In this document: one piece after another, positions 24,044 to 35,108 of the stretch
Layout: each line of letters starts with the position of its first letter
Numbering within the stretch: the stretch's first letter is position 1
DNA from: Glomus cerebriforme
Taxonomy: Eukaryota; Glomeromycota; Glomeromycetes; Glomerales; Glomeraceae
Assembly: GCA_003550305.1 (NCBI GenBank)
Contig: QKYT01000527.1
Coordinates: 6,136 to 70,135, forward strand
DNA length: 64,000 nucleotides
Reading direction: 5' to 3'
Notes under the pieces: generated by a model
Told to the model about the DNA's origin: nothing
The model's database searches: none
The model's input: only the letters and a program-made list of their open reading frames with translations
Made by a program: the position numbers and the translations under genes

Positions 24044-26593
24044 ATTAAATGTAATATATGCTACTCCTATTTCTCCCCTAATTCACCTACCGAAACAACG
24101 TTCCAAAAATGACTATTTACAAGTTATTTTTTATTTCACAAAAGAAAAGCGCGTCTATTGTTTTATTCAGTTATATAATATTACAAAAAAAATTAAAAAA
24201 AAAATTTGTAATTATAATGAGCAAGAAAAGGAAAAAGGAAAATATGAAGAGAAGGGAGAAGGGAAAATGAAAAATGATCCGAAAAAGAAAGGATTTATAG
24301 GAAGATCAACATCCGAATATTTTGTCCGAGAGTTTATTTAATTGAAAAGATTTTTTTTTTTTTTTATTAAAAAAAAAAAAAAAAACTTTCCTATCGAGAA
24401 TTCAAAAATGAAAAGAGAACGAAATAGAAAGAAAAAAATAAATAAATTAATTATATAATTATAGAAATATTGATATATTGATATACCTAAATTTATGTTT
24501 ATTACGCGTTTCTATTTCTGTAATTTATTTAGTTATCCATATAAGGAATTTAACCAAAAATCTATTTTATATGCACAATTTTTTTTTTTTCTGTTAAAAA
24601 TGGTAAAAGTCCACACTGCATTCTTAAGAAAATACCCGTAATTCGGAAATTGATAAATATCCTTGTAGATCAAAATAAGAAATTGTTGCATGCAAAATGA
24701 ATAATAATTGTTTACCAAAAACTACTAGATTAACATTTGACTCATAAAACATAATACCACCTTTCTTTTTAAAATGTGAATCGTAATATTAATTGAACAG
24801 TAATAAAAAATTTTTTTCGTAATAATTTTCCGAAATCATCACCGTAATCGGTTCATTTTTTCCTACTGAATTTAAATTAGTATTATTTCAAGTATTGATC
24901 GCTCAATTGATCGTAATGATCGAGAACACTAACCAATTACATCGAGGGACGTGCTCTAATTAAATTAAATGTAATTGATTCATAAATAGAAACAACTGGT
25001 TGGTCAACATAATTCAATTCTCTTATGATTGCGACTACAGATCATAGGAAAGTGATTAATATTTAATTTAATAGATAACATTATATTAACTGTTAAGGTT
25101 TGTTTGTATTTACAGTATTGGATTTGTTAAGATTTAAGTTGGACAAAATATATCAAAACTAGCCATTTTTAGTCATTAACGTCGTTAACCTGAAGAATTT
25201 GTTTATGTTTTTTTCTATCAAAAAGATTTAGTCAAACTACAGGTCGATTGAATGTCAAGAAAGATAAGAAAAAATTCAGACAAATCAATTGTAACACAGT
25301 TATAGATCAATGATTTAAAGAATGGCGGAAGAACGAACAAATAAAATTAGAAATCCTTTACTGTTTAGCAAGAGTTGCGGAAAGCTTTTAAAGATGAGTC
25401 ATCGTCAAAGAAAAAACTTGGAATTAAAAGAATCTATTTTACAAAAGTAAATAATTGAATTTTTCGAAAATAGCATCAAATGAAGCAATCGAAAAGATGT
25501 TAATTGTTGTGCTTCAGCCTCGTCAACTATGTAATGTATTCTCTTTTGAATGGTTACATAGAAAATCTCGAAACTTTTACATCATAAGACGTCATAGTAA
25601 TTATTGTTTGTTTAAACTTTGTTTAATATAAATATAACCTAAACTTATTTCGGTTTCGCTTACGCCAACCTTTTTTAATTTCGGCTGGAATCTTGGGACG
25701 TTAATTTTGGATTTGACTAAATTCGGTAGTCAAAAATGAAACCGATTACTTCTATGAGTCAAATAGGTTTTTGGTCAACAATCTACAATTTTTTAAAAGG
25801 GATAATCACAAAGACCAAACATATAGAACATAAACTATTGAATGTATTGTACTGCACGAAACGTTCGATAGTCTTTGTGATTATTCCTTAAATTGTATAT
25901 TTAGTATTGCAATAATAAAGATATCAAAATTTTAATAATAATGTTATTATCTCGTACATATGGCGAAATTTAATACAGATTGCGCGCAAATTACTGGCCA
26001 GACATGCAGCTTTTAGGTTTTAGATCATGGGGTGACATAATGGCATGATTCTTTGATAGGAACGGATTGTATATAAGGATTCTGATATTATTCCGATTTT
26101 TGAAGATATTATAATAAAATTTATTTTTCTAAGCGTTGTTCAAAAATTTATAATCAATTTTACAAAAAAAAAAAAAATAATTAATTAATAATTAATATCT
26201 ACGGTCTCTTCATTTAATTGTCTCTCTATCGTTTGTTTGTTTTCTCTCTTCCTCCTCCCGAAAGAGGGATCTGTAACGCCTTCCTTTCTTCCTTTTAGAC
26301 CTTACAAGTCATCCTTTTCCAATTTTGGGCTAGCTGTATTAAATCTAGTTTCACCTTATAAAAAGCTAAGATTAAACAGTATCTGCTATCATGATTCTAA
26401 AATATTCATTTAACACAGAATGAAATCAAAATTTATTTTTATTACTATTTTATTTTACGCTAAGCTCAAATCTTTTGTTTTACAATTGTTGAATGCAATA
26501 CATTTATAGTACATTTGAATCTTATTAATATTCATGCCTTTATCACATTAAAACTACAAAAGGAATCAATGTTTATAATAGAAAGAAAAAAAT
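24044..26593. other. Intergenic region with an inverted repeat
   Basis: About 2.5 kb. It includes the promoter of the 24043 gene, paired T/A runs at 24350-24384, an inverted repeat at 25797-25888, and a 42-codon ATG frame at 25322-25450 that I do not support as a gene. The open frame 24024-24341 overlaps the promoter and is low-complexity. Confidence 0.5.
25797..25888. repeat. 92-bp inverted repeat (hairpin or MITE)
   Basis: AAGGGATAATCACAAAGAC on the left is inverted on the right with one mismatch, giving 19-bp arms around a 54-bp interior. TTAA occurs next to both ends, which would fit a piggyBac-type target, but the arms are offset by two bases relative to it, so the class is uncertain. 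Confidence 0.45.
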
Positions 26594-27691
26594 TCAGCCT
26601 TTGATTATCATTTCATTGATTAATTTTTCCATTTTGTCCATCGATCTTTTCATTTCGTCCATCCTTTCATCAATCTTTTCATCAATCTTTTTGTCCATTG
26701 ATCTTTGTATTTCATCTATTTTTTCATCCATTGATATATTTTTTGCATTTGTTTGCACATCCTCAATTATTTCTATTTGATTTTTATCTTTATCTTCATC
26801 TTCATCTTCATCTCCACCTATACTCTTACTCAATATCGATTGAATCATTGTTGTTGAAGTAGCCAGAAATTGATCAGGCACCTTACCAGTAAAATAGGAC
26901 ACATTTCTTGTCAAAGATAGAACCAGTATAAACACGCATGCTTTGACAAAGTAAAAATTGATTGGCCAATTTAATAAAATCAATAATGTTTGTAAAATAT
27001 TTGGCGTATAAAAATTTATAGAAACAATTATAGCATTCTGCGCATCTGATAAATCATCCAAAATTGATGTAATATCTAAAATGAACAATATCAATAATAT
27101 AAATATAATTATAGCAAAAACCAACAATATTCCGAATAATATAAGAAATATTATATTAATTGAATCAAAATAATGTCTAGTTGTAATAATGATAATCCAA
27201 AATATTGGAATAACTATGACTGGAAAAAATATCAAGAATAAAAAAATAATAATACTATATGTCCTACTATTTCTAAAAGTTTCAACCGCTTTTAAAACTC
27301 TTTTCCATTTAAAAATTGCGTATACTGCACAAATTACATGCAAGCACGCGTTTATAATTGAAAATATTTTTATGGGCAACAAATCATCATAAGAAAAAGC
27401 AACTATCATTGGAATCATCCAAGTGATTGCATTGTATAGTATATCATCCAGTAATGGTAATAGTATATTTTTGATGGACCCAGATTTCCCTGAGACCTCG
27501 AGCAAAATCACAAATGATATTGGGAAAAAGGTGTTAAGAAGTGCATCATACAAATCTTGTCTCGATGAATAAGAATTGTCAACAAATGATGCAACAGATG
27601 CAGGCACAAGTGGAATGAAAAAAATATTCCAAAGGATAAAATTCAAGAATAGAGAAGTAATAGATCTTTTGAAGAAGAGATAATTATTCAT
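26594..27691 (-). CDS. Multi-pass membrane protein with helical C-terminal tail (function unknown)
   Basis: Intronless, 365 residues. No family recognised. The first 270 residues hold about seven hydrophobic segments: about 8-33, 53-64, 85-100, 105-127, 147-171, 177-206 and 230-262. The third from last is a very long Ile/Leu/Phe run. The protein then turns hydrophilic: an acidic DEDEDEDKDK stretch near residue 298 is followed by about 50 residues built from repeats of MDEKIDE / SMDKKIDE / RMDEMKR type. This heptad-like Met/Ile/Asp/Lys tail should form an amphipathic or coiled-coil helix. The architecture is similar to orphan membrane proteins common in Glomeromycotina. A single-exon structure is unusual in this window and could mean a retrocopy or a recent lineage-specific gene. 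Confidence 0.7.
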   Translation of the reverse strand: MNNYLFFKRSITSLFLNFILWNIFFIPLVPASVASFVDNSYSSRQDLYDALLNTFFPISFVILLEVSGKSGSIKNILLPLLDDILYNAITWMIPMIVAFSYDDLLPIKIFSIINACLHVICAVYAIFKWKRVLKAVETFRNSRTYSIIIFLFLIFFPVIVIPIFWIIIITTRHYFDSINIIFLILFGILLVFAIIIFILLILFILDITSILDDLSDAQNAIIVSINFYTPNILQTLLILLNWPINFYFVKACVFILVLSLTRNVSYFTGKVPDQFLATSTTMIQSILSKSIGGDEDEDEDKDKNQIEIIEDVQTNAKNISMDEKIDEIQRSMDKKIDEKIDERMDEMKRSMDKMEKLINEMIIKG

Positions 27692-28764
27692 AGTGAATTA
27701 ATGGGATAAAATATTTTCTTCATTTAGAATTTATTTATAACAATGTGTTCAATGTCAGTGTATCGTTACATCATTACATGCATAAACAAAAAGTTCTTTT
27801 TTTCGAGAAACGCATGTTACGTCTCGCAATGAACTTAATATAGTATATGTTAGTTATTGATGTTTATTGAATTGGTTTAGCATTTTTATTTGTTATAACT
27901 GTATTTGGGCATTTTAAAACTTTTTTTACACGCAAGAAAATTAATGTTACTTTATCCAATTCCAATTATCAAATAAATTATCAATAAATGGGGGTCAAGT
28001 AAAATTTCATGTTTACTAATTGACTCCGAATTCATTCGGAGTTTGGAAATAGTCAAATCAACAATGAAATTTTGGGGGAATTTAGAAAACAAAAGAATTA
28101 AATTTATACGTTCATTTATAGTTAGGCATATTGCACATCAAGGGTTCATTGAGTCATTGATATGAGACAAGTATGAGGTCATTGAGATCGAAAGTAATTA
28201 CGCCATGATGAACATTTGACAGTTACGCAAGTTACCATGGCGATTGATTAAATGCACGAATTTTTTGTGTTCATAGGTATTTCAAGTAAATAAGTTAGAT
28301 TTTTATCAAAATTTTTTTTTTTTGATCGATGGGTACAAAAAATATTCGATGAAAAAATTTCTCATCCATACACTAAATCCCATTGCATATTAATTGAGGA
28401 AAAAAGAAATAAATAAATAAATAATCTTGTGAAAAAGGTATCAAAAAAAAAAGCTCTCCCATAATGAATTAAATTATTTCTTTAATTGTGTGATAAAAAA
28501 AAAATTTATAGTGTAACAATTTTTGCATAGGAATTAGTAAGCATAAACAGGCATGAGTTTTGTTTTATAAAAAAGTAAATTAATAAGATCAAATTTGATG
28601 ATGTAATTTTTTTTTATTATTGCCATTTAACAAAATAAAATGCGACTATATACTGAAAAATAATGATGATAATAATACAATAATAATTTACACAATATTA
28701 AAATAATAAAAAAATTCTATTTTAATATATATAATTTTTTAATTACAATTTTTCGTAACTCCTA
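27692..28764. other. Intergenic, no gene seen
   Basis: Promoter of the 27691 gene and 3' flank of the 28765 gene. A short perfect hairpin, ACTCCGAAT / ATTCGGAGT with a 2-base loop, lies at 28023-28042. The rest is AT-rich. Confidence 0.55.
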
Positions 28765-29950
28765 TTAATAATTTATAACTCCTCTCTCTAATAATCTGTC
28801 ACCAAAAACAGTTTCATATTGTGGTAAATCAGGTCTAAGCAACTCTTTATCCAATTCGGCTTCATTTTTCTTATCTATACTAATAACTTCTTCCTCTTTG
28901 TTTTGACCTTCTAATTCTTCCAAAACATCATCAATGATATAAGGAGTTAATATACCAGGAGGTATAATATCGGTAGTTTGCTTATGACGATGCCATAAAC
29001 TAAATTTAAGTGATTTTGGTGACTTTGGTGACTTTGGTGATTTTGGTGATTTTGAAGATTTTGAAGATTTTGAAGATTTTGAAGATTTTGAGGATTTTGG
29101 TGAAAGTTTATCTTGATCAATTTCTTCATTAATATCTCTATTATCGAAATTTGTATTTATAGCTGTCAAATTATGTGGTCTTAATTTAGATTTCTTTTGA
29201 GGATATATTAACTCACTATTTCTAATAAAACAATCTTGAGCAAAGGCTGTTGAATCTGGTATAAGACTTTTCCAGCTTTTTTCTAAAGCTTTAGAAATTT
29301 CTGATAAAGATGATCCAGAAGGTAATATTACTCTGTGTAAAGGATGTAATCTGGAATCCTTATGTTCATCAGCAGGTCGAATTTCTAACATAACTTCTAT
29401 CCAAGGAATACATTTTAATGCAATATTCAATGGCCTATTGAAAGAAGCTTCTTCCGATAATATTGCTGAAGTTTTAACTGGTGTTGCGAATAAATCAAAT
29501 ACAATATCGTGTGGTGTTTTATTTGTAATGTTATTATGAGTTGACAAAAACATCACTGATGCAGGGGAAGCAGGAGAAATCGGGGATGATAAAAGAATTT
29601 CTGGAACTTCTGGGAAATTAAAAAGAAGCGGTGAAGGTGGTGGTGTAAATCGTGATTCATTATTATCGTCGTCTGATGGATCATATTCTACTATTAACTC
29701 TGAATGTGAAGTCATCCATTTTAATATATCATGTCTTGTACCGTAAAATAAAAATTTTGAATGTTGAGGTGTAAGACGAATTTTTGTGAGGTTCGATGGT
29801 TTAACTATTCGACTATCTCCCGTAGTTTCTAGTAATAAAAATAAATAAATAAATATAAATTTAATGAAAATATTTTTTTTTGTGAAAAAAAAAAAAAAAA
29901 GATATATTACCTACGGAGTATCCATATCTCGGTTCTTTTTTGATAAGCAT
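28765..29950 (-). CDS. Uncharacterised protein with Lys-Ser-Ser / Lys-Ser-Pro repeats
   Basis: Two minus-strand exons, 29950-29911 and 29828-28765, give 367 residues; the join (donor GTAATA, acceptor TACTAG) restores a Glu codon. No domain recognised. The N-terminal 50 residues (with IVKPSNLTKIRLTPQHSKFL) look globular. They are followed by a Pro/Ser-rich stretch with PPPSP and SPISPASPAS, then a second globular block around IPWIEVMLEIRPADEHKDSR. A tandem tract of KSS units followed by KSP units (encoded at about 29011-29103) leads to an acidic C-terminal half with a LPQYETVFGDRLLERG end. The SP and KSP sites could be targets of proline-directed kinases. There is no signal peptide or membrane helix, so a soluble nuclear or cytosolic protein is likely. 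Confidence 0.75.
29011..29103 (-). repeat. 9-bp tandem repeat inside CDS (KSS/KSP units)
   Basis: About ten 9-bp units of GATTTTGAA or GATTTTGGT type on the plus strand encode Lys-Ser-Ser then Lys-Ser-Pro repeats. The two unit types form homogeneous blocks, as expected from replication slippage. Confidence 0.9.
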
Positions 29951-31915
29951 TTTTATATTTGTTTTCTAGTTAATTCTAGTTTGAATTGAATTCAATGAAT
30001 AAATTTTTTTTTTTTAAAAAATAATTTTTGAAAATTGTTGAAACCCTTTTAAAGAGACTAGGTATATTTATTTAAAATTATGAATCACAAGCCACACTGA
30101 ACCACCGGAAAAGTAGGAACCGAACAATATTAATCATTGAACCCAATAATCGGAATATATCATTACATTATAAATTACGAATTATGTCATTGGCTTTCTA
30201 AATAAAGTTAACAATTGCCAAGTCAGTATTATAATGATTTAAATGGAAAGACAGAAAGTTCTTTTTTTTTTTCCTGATAACCTCGTGCAGCTAGATAAAA
30301 ATCTCATGATCACAATAACATACATAGCATTCGGACTTGCCCCACCGATCTACCGACTAAAATTACCAGCCTCCTACTTTTAAATAGTCATAAGGTACTA
30401 GCCACTACGTGTTACGTGAAATTTCATTCATCCGTGTAACTTCGGTTAAATACGGAGGCCAAAATCCTATAGCTTGTAAAAAAAAGGATAAATTATTAGC
30501 ATGATTATTATAGTAATCCTACCGTATTTTTAACATCTGATGTCAAATATGGGGGCATTCCAGAAAAGTGTTCCAGATGCTATTGATCGATAATCCTAGG
30601 ATTAGTTCCATAATTAACTAATATGGTTAATTCCAGATTACATTTGCATCCGGACATTTTTTCTTAATGCTTAAAAAAAATACAATTTTATATTTTTTTT
30701 TGTGTTGCTAAATTTACATTTTTGCTTGTATTAACTTCAATCATCATTGCTAAAGCTAATTATCAAACGAGTACCTACATAAAAATTTAAAAATTTTAAT
30801 GATGAATTTTATTCGTCATTATCATATGTTATGGTCACACAAGATGGTAATGACGCATCAGTTTTTTTATATCAGATATGGAATGCGTTATTGTAAAATA
30901 AAGAATAAACTAACTTTAATGATATTAATATTAACAACCCCTCAAGAGGAGGAACTTTTCAACAACATTTTACAGTATTAAATATGTACCTAATATGATT
31001 TATATTGTATATGCTTAGAATGCAACATTTACTTATACTGTATTTTAATAGCATTTTATTTATACATTTAAACGTGAATATGAATTATAGAATAATTTAA
31101 TAATATTAAATAAAGTAATTTATAATAAGTTTATAATTTAAGTATTCTAAAATAATTAATTATATATTTTTAGCAAGATTTTTAGTTATATAGTAAGATC
31201 TTAAACTTATTTTTACTAAAATAAATTTTTATAAAGTAAGTATATTATTTAAAGAAAAAATCTATTTCTCATCCAGATGAATTACTCATCACCAAATTTA
31301 ACAGTTAATATATAAATATGATGTTATGCTGATCACTTGCTGATTATTTTCTATCATATTTATCAACAAAAATTTAAATAAAACTTAATATAAGCTTTAT
31401 ATAGTTTTTAAAAATGTTATAAATACTATTATTTTTAAGATTTACAGCATTTTTGATATGAAAAATGAGAAATATTTGAATTTCATTTTGGATGAAAAAT
31501 AAATTCACTCTTATTTAAAATAAAAATAATTAATATATTTGTAATATATATTTATAAAATAATTTTATTGGCTAATTATATTTTAGCATTTTAGTTAAAA
31601 TTATAAATTTTGGTTAGAATTTTAAAATATTAAATTAATTTAAATTTTTAGATTTGAAATTTCAGATTCTAAAATTTTGTTAAATTAATTTTAATATTAA
31701 TTTTAACTTTTAAATATAAATAATAAAAATTTAAAAAATTATTTAAGGATTTTATATCAAATAAAACTATTAAACTTATTAATTATTTATTTTATAATTG
31801 ATAATAATTTATGGAATATTTTAGATATCAGATTAAATTTAAAACTTTAAAAAAATAACTTTTAATAACTTTGACAGATAAATTTTAGTTTTTATTAAAA
31901 GTTAACACTTAGAAG

Positions 31916-32081
31916 TATACTTTCCAGCAAAATTAAAAAGCCATTGTCAAAATATTTTATCATGGGCAAAATCAATTATGTCGGTCATAATTTTTACTAA
32001 TAAAACATATGAATATATCAAATTACATTATTGTATTATGTCGGTCATAATTCAAAAAAATCTATTTTATGGGAAAGTATA
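31916..32081. mobile_element. 166-bp MITE-like element with perfect 8-bp flanking duplication
   Basis: The ends are TATACTTTCC and its inverse GGAAAGTATA, flanked on both sides by CTTAGAAG (31908-31915 and 32082-32089). Inside, an 18-base near-palindrome ATTATGTCGGTCATAATT occurs twice exactly 60 bases apart (31975 and 32035). An 8-bp duplication is typical of hAT-type insertion, though the terminal bases are not the usual hAT consensus. Confidence 0.6.
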
Positions 32082-32189
32082 CTTAGAAGTAATAATAAAA
32101 CCAAATTTATAATTTATTGAATTACTATTTGCTATATTGTATAAGAATATTAATTATTCTGTTAACTATTTTATTTATAAACACACTTT

Positions 32190-32219
32190 CTAAGTGCATG
32201 CATTTATAGAGGTATTACT
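32190..32219. repeat. Isolated pogo/Emigrant-like terminal repeat
   Basis: Read on the minus strand, TA is followed by CAGTAATACCTCTATAAATG, the typical start of pogo-type MITEs. I find no matching partner end upstream, so it is a truncated or solo end. Confidence 0.4.
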
Positions 32220-33056
32220 GTATTAAAAAATTGAAAAAGATTCTATTATAATAAAGATCAAATGTATTATCAATAAATATTCATAAATATAATTATTATC
32301 TGTTCTTTAGACAGATGCTTAGAATTAAATTCAGTTATTTAGGTATGTATTATAGAAAACAAATTTTTGGCAATAACTTTATGCTGTTATATACCTCTGA
32401 TTTCTATTGATGTCTATTAATAAATTATTTGTACTTTCTATTAAATAAATTTTGGTAAAGTTTTCTTTTTGTAGACATTACAAAGATTTTAGATTTGTTT
32501 AGTAATTTTGAACTGCTTATTTTTAGGTTATAACTGCTTTGTAGCAAGTGCTTGTTTCTTCATATGCTCATATACTCTATATAAAGCTTACGAGTATACT
32601 TAACTGTAAATATGTGGAACATTTGGGATTTTTTCTAAACATCCTAAGGTATATTTTAGTACCATTTAAGAAATAAGAACAGTCAAAAACTAACAAAATG
32701 ATATGAGTTTTCCAATCCTAATGAGGTTATTGCCAAACAGATTAAATACAGTTAAAGTTCCACTTGATTAATATGATTAATAGACTCATCTTTTTTCACA
32801 TCCAAATAATTAACAATTAATATATTATTATAAGCATGGCCTATAACTCCATTACTTATGAAAAAAAATTTTTTTTTTACAGCAAATATTGATTTATTAA
32901 AATAATATGCAAGCAATACAATCAATAAAATCTAAAACTAAAAATTTAAGCAATTTGAATGAGAAAATTTTTACAAAATAAAACAGAGTTTATATGTTTA
33001 CATAAATATTTTGCTAATAGAAGAATCAACCAAACACATGAGAGAACACTTCAAAA

Positions 33057-33358
33057 TAGTATTTCAATTCATCATCCATTTATCTGATCTGGTTGGAATC
33101 CTTGGAATCCGCAATCCATTGATCATTAGAGAAATCTGTCAGATAATGGATATCCAAAGGATATCTATTAAAAATTCTAGAATGAGGATAAATGAATTGT
33201 TATAAAACATTTAATTCTAATGGATAACTTTCAGATTGAATCCGTTATTATCTGCCATCTGAGAAATCTGATCTGTTAATATATCTGTCATCCATATAAC
33301 TGCCAGATGATGGATATCCGTCAAAAAACTGGATAATGGTAAATGGATTGGAACACTA
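33057..33358. mobile_element. hAT-like MITE, copy 1
   Basis: The left end TAGTATTTCAATTCATCATCC pairs with the inverted right end TAGTGTTCCAATCCATTTACC; both fit the hAT terminal pattern YARNG. Flanks CTTCAAAA and TTTCAAAG share six of eight bases, a decayed 8-bp duplication. The 302-bp interior is full of subterminal words GGATATCC and ATCTG. There is no coding capacity. Confidence 0.65.
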
Positions 33359-33482
33359 TTTCAAAGGTACCATTTCTATAAAGGAACTTCAGAATATAAA
33401 CATGTCCTACAACAGGATGATTTTGATGGAGAACTGAATTGTGATAGTTATCATATAAATTTGTTATTGTGTCTTCTAGTGT

Positions 33483-33776
33483 TTACATTTTACTAAACAC
33501 AAAGACCAAGTCCGACTGTGGCTGATGTAAGACATTAGGAAGTGGGTTTTGCTTGTAACCAACTGTATTGCGGATAGCTGATCAAAAAAAAAAAGGAATT
33601 AGGGAAACCCTCAAAAGCAATAATTTAATATTTACAGACATACTTTGAGCGACCACAGCTTCTATAATTTGTCTAGTGGCAAGACCCTGGGCATTATACT
33701 CAATTATTAAGATAATTTCACCATAGAATTCTTCACTTTTAACTTCATTCTTATTTAGAATTACATGTTGAGACAT
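33483..33776 (-). CDS. Tentative two-exon small protein (75 aa), unrecognised
   Basis: Exon 1 33776-33644 opens with MSQHVILNKNEVKSEEFYG and ends at a good GTATGT donor. Exon 2 33577-33483 follows a T-rich tract ending GATCAG. The phases match and give 75 residues ending VFVFSKM. The first exon reads like real protein and is less biased than its surroundings; the second is less convincing. No family recognised. It could also be the 5' remnant of a decayed longer gene. Confidence 0.35.
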
Positions 33777-34259
33777 TTTTTTTTCTTTGCTGAATCCTTC
33801 AGGAAAAGAAAACTTGCGTCCTTTTTTTCTGAGAGAGTTTGAAGAATTTGAGTATGAGCATCATTTTTAAATATTTGCACGGAAATGATACCGATAACCT
33901 AAAGAATCAACATGGTAATCCAATAATGATTAACATTAAAGCGAGAAATTCAATTGAATTCCAATAAAATTCACCGATTATCAAGATGGTGATTAATGAA
34001 GGCGAAATTTCTGATGAAAGGAGAAAGATAAACTATTAGTTCTACTATATTGAAATAAAAAAGTAGTTAAAATAAAATTCATTGGTTTACTTTTTCTATT
34101 TTATGTTGGCGGATTTATTGAGATTTAGAAATGGGATAAATTAATCTATTTTTTTTTGTTGAAACGGCAATATTTATGAAAATAAGTGAAAATAAGTGAG
34201 TGTTCATTAGATAACCTTTGATGTTCAAGATAGGTAATAAAGACCAGGTGGGATATTTC

Positions 34260-34806
34260 AATATTATCCCATATTTTACATCTGTTGAGACTTGAGAGCA
34301 ACGTAGGCCGATATTTCAAGGGATACTTTTGGTAGGGTTAATCCCTGGGCTGGTAAAGGTGAAACAATTCTGAAGGATACGTGCGATTACATATTCTCTT
34401 AGTACGAGTAAAGGTTCTCTTTTCACAATATAACAGATAATTTATCATATATCATGCGATCTGTTATATACTGCGCATCCCAGATCAACAGAGTTGATGC
34501 ATTGTTGGGGACGACCTAGGCTAAAGGGTCGTGAGAACCCTTTCGTCTCCTGCAGGAGTCGCAGGTCAGAACTCTCAATTCGGGGATGCTGTTAACATTT
34601 GGGTTGAAAGATAAAGTAACGTTAGGTACAGTACATGCTAGCGGTAAGTAATTTGAAGGGGTGTAAAACATCAAGAGACCTTTCAGGGTACGGGAAGTCT
34701 CAGTACCATTGAGACAGAACAATATTTTGGAATCTGTCGCATAATCTTTGCAATTTTGATTCAGTGTGAACGTTGCAAACGTTGTGGTTGGTAATTTTGA
34801 AGATTA
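34260..34806 (-). other. GC-richer island with minus-strand open frames, possible exons or decayed gene
   Basis: Base composition here is clearly richer in G+C than in the flanks. On the minus strand a frame is open from about 34803 to 34516 and reads as high-complexity protein: LCDSC-type Cys pair near the end, segments such as LLMFYTPSNYLPLACTVP and NVTLSFNPNVNSIPELRVL. A second open stretch near 34375-34280 reads IVSPLPAQGLTLPKVSLE and ends in a stop at about 34279. A TACTAAC branch-point-like word lies upstream (about 34823). I could not find donor and acceptor sites that join the two in phase, and there is no recognisable family. It may be an intact gene with unusual splicing or a pseudogene. 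An 11-bp inverted repeat ATATAACAGAT / ATCTGTTATAT lies between them (34427-34474). Confidence 0.35.
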
Positions 34807-35108
34807 TTGATAGGATCAGTTAGTAATAGAGTATCGAAAGTCGTAAGGTTTTGTATTCGTATATATATTATGGACGGTAGTTCATAAATTTTTTTTTTGA
34901 GGAGGGGGTCATTTTAATTTATTTATAAGAGAAAAAAAATGGATTTCAACTACTCGACTCGTATTTATTTTATAAAAAAAATAATTAAGAACGGAATTAT
35001 GGAATGATTCGGGACTTTATTTTATTTTTATTCTTTAAGATTCACATATTTAAAAATCATATGCGCCAATTTGTGGAATTATGTGCCACATCCACAAAAT
35101 AGATTTGC

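Larger units (their letters stand above)
29951..33482. other. Long AT-rich intergenic region with MITEs
   Basis: 3.5 kb without a supported gene. It holds the 166-bp element at 31916-32081, an isolated mariner-like end near 32190-32219, and the hAT-like MITE at 33057-33358. A 12-bp palindrome AATCCTAGGATT lies near 30593. From 31000 to 32500 the composition is extreme AT. ORF 30799-30981 is not convincing. Confidence 0.5.

Noticed and set aside
24024..24341. 105-codon plus-strand frame
   Set aside because: It overlaps the first exon and promoter of the minus-strand membrane protein gene; it is Lys-rich low complexity with no splice partner.
25322..25450. 42-codon ATG frame beginning MAEERTNK
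   Set aside because: Short, no homology recognised, no promoter or splice context; expected by chance in 2.5 kb.
34398..34412. AGTACGAG word resembling the sarcin-ricin loop of large rRNA
   Set aside because: Only eight bases match and no flanking rRNA sequence is present.
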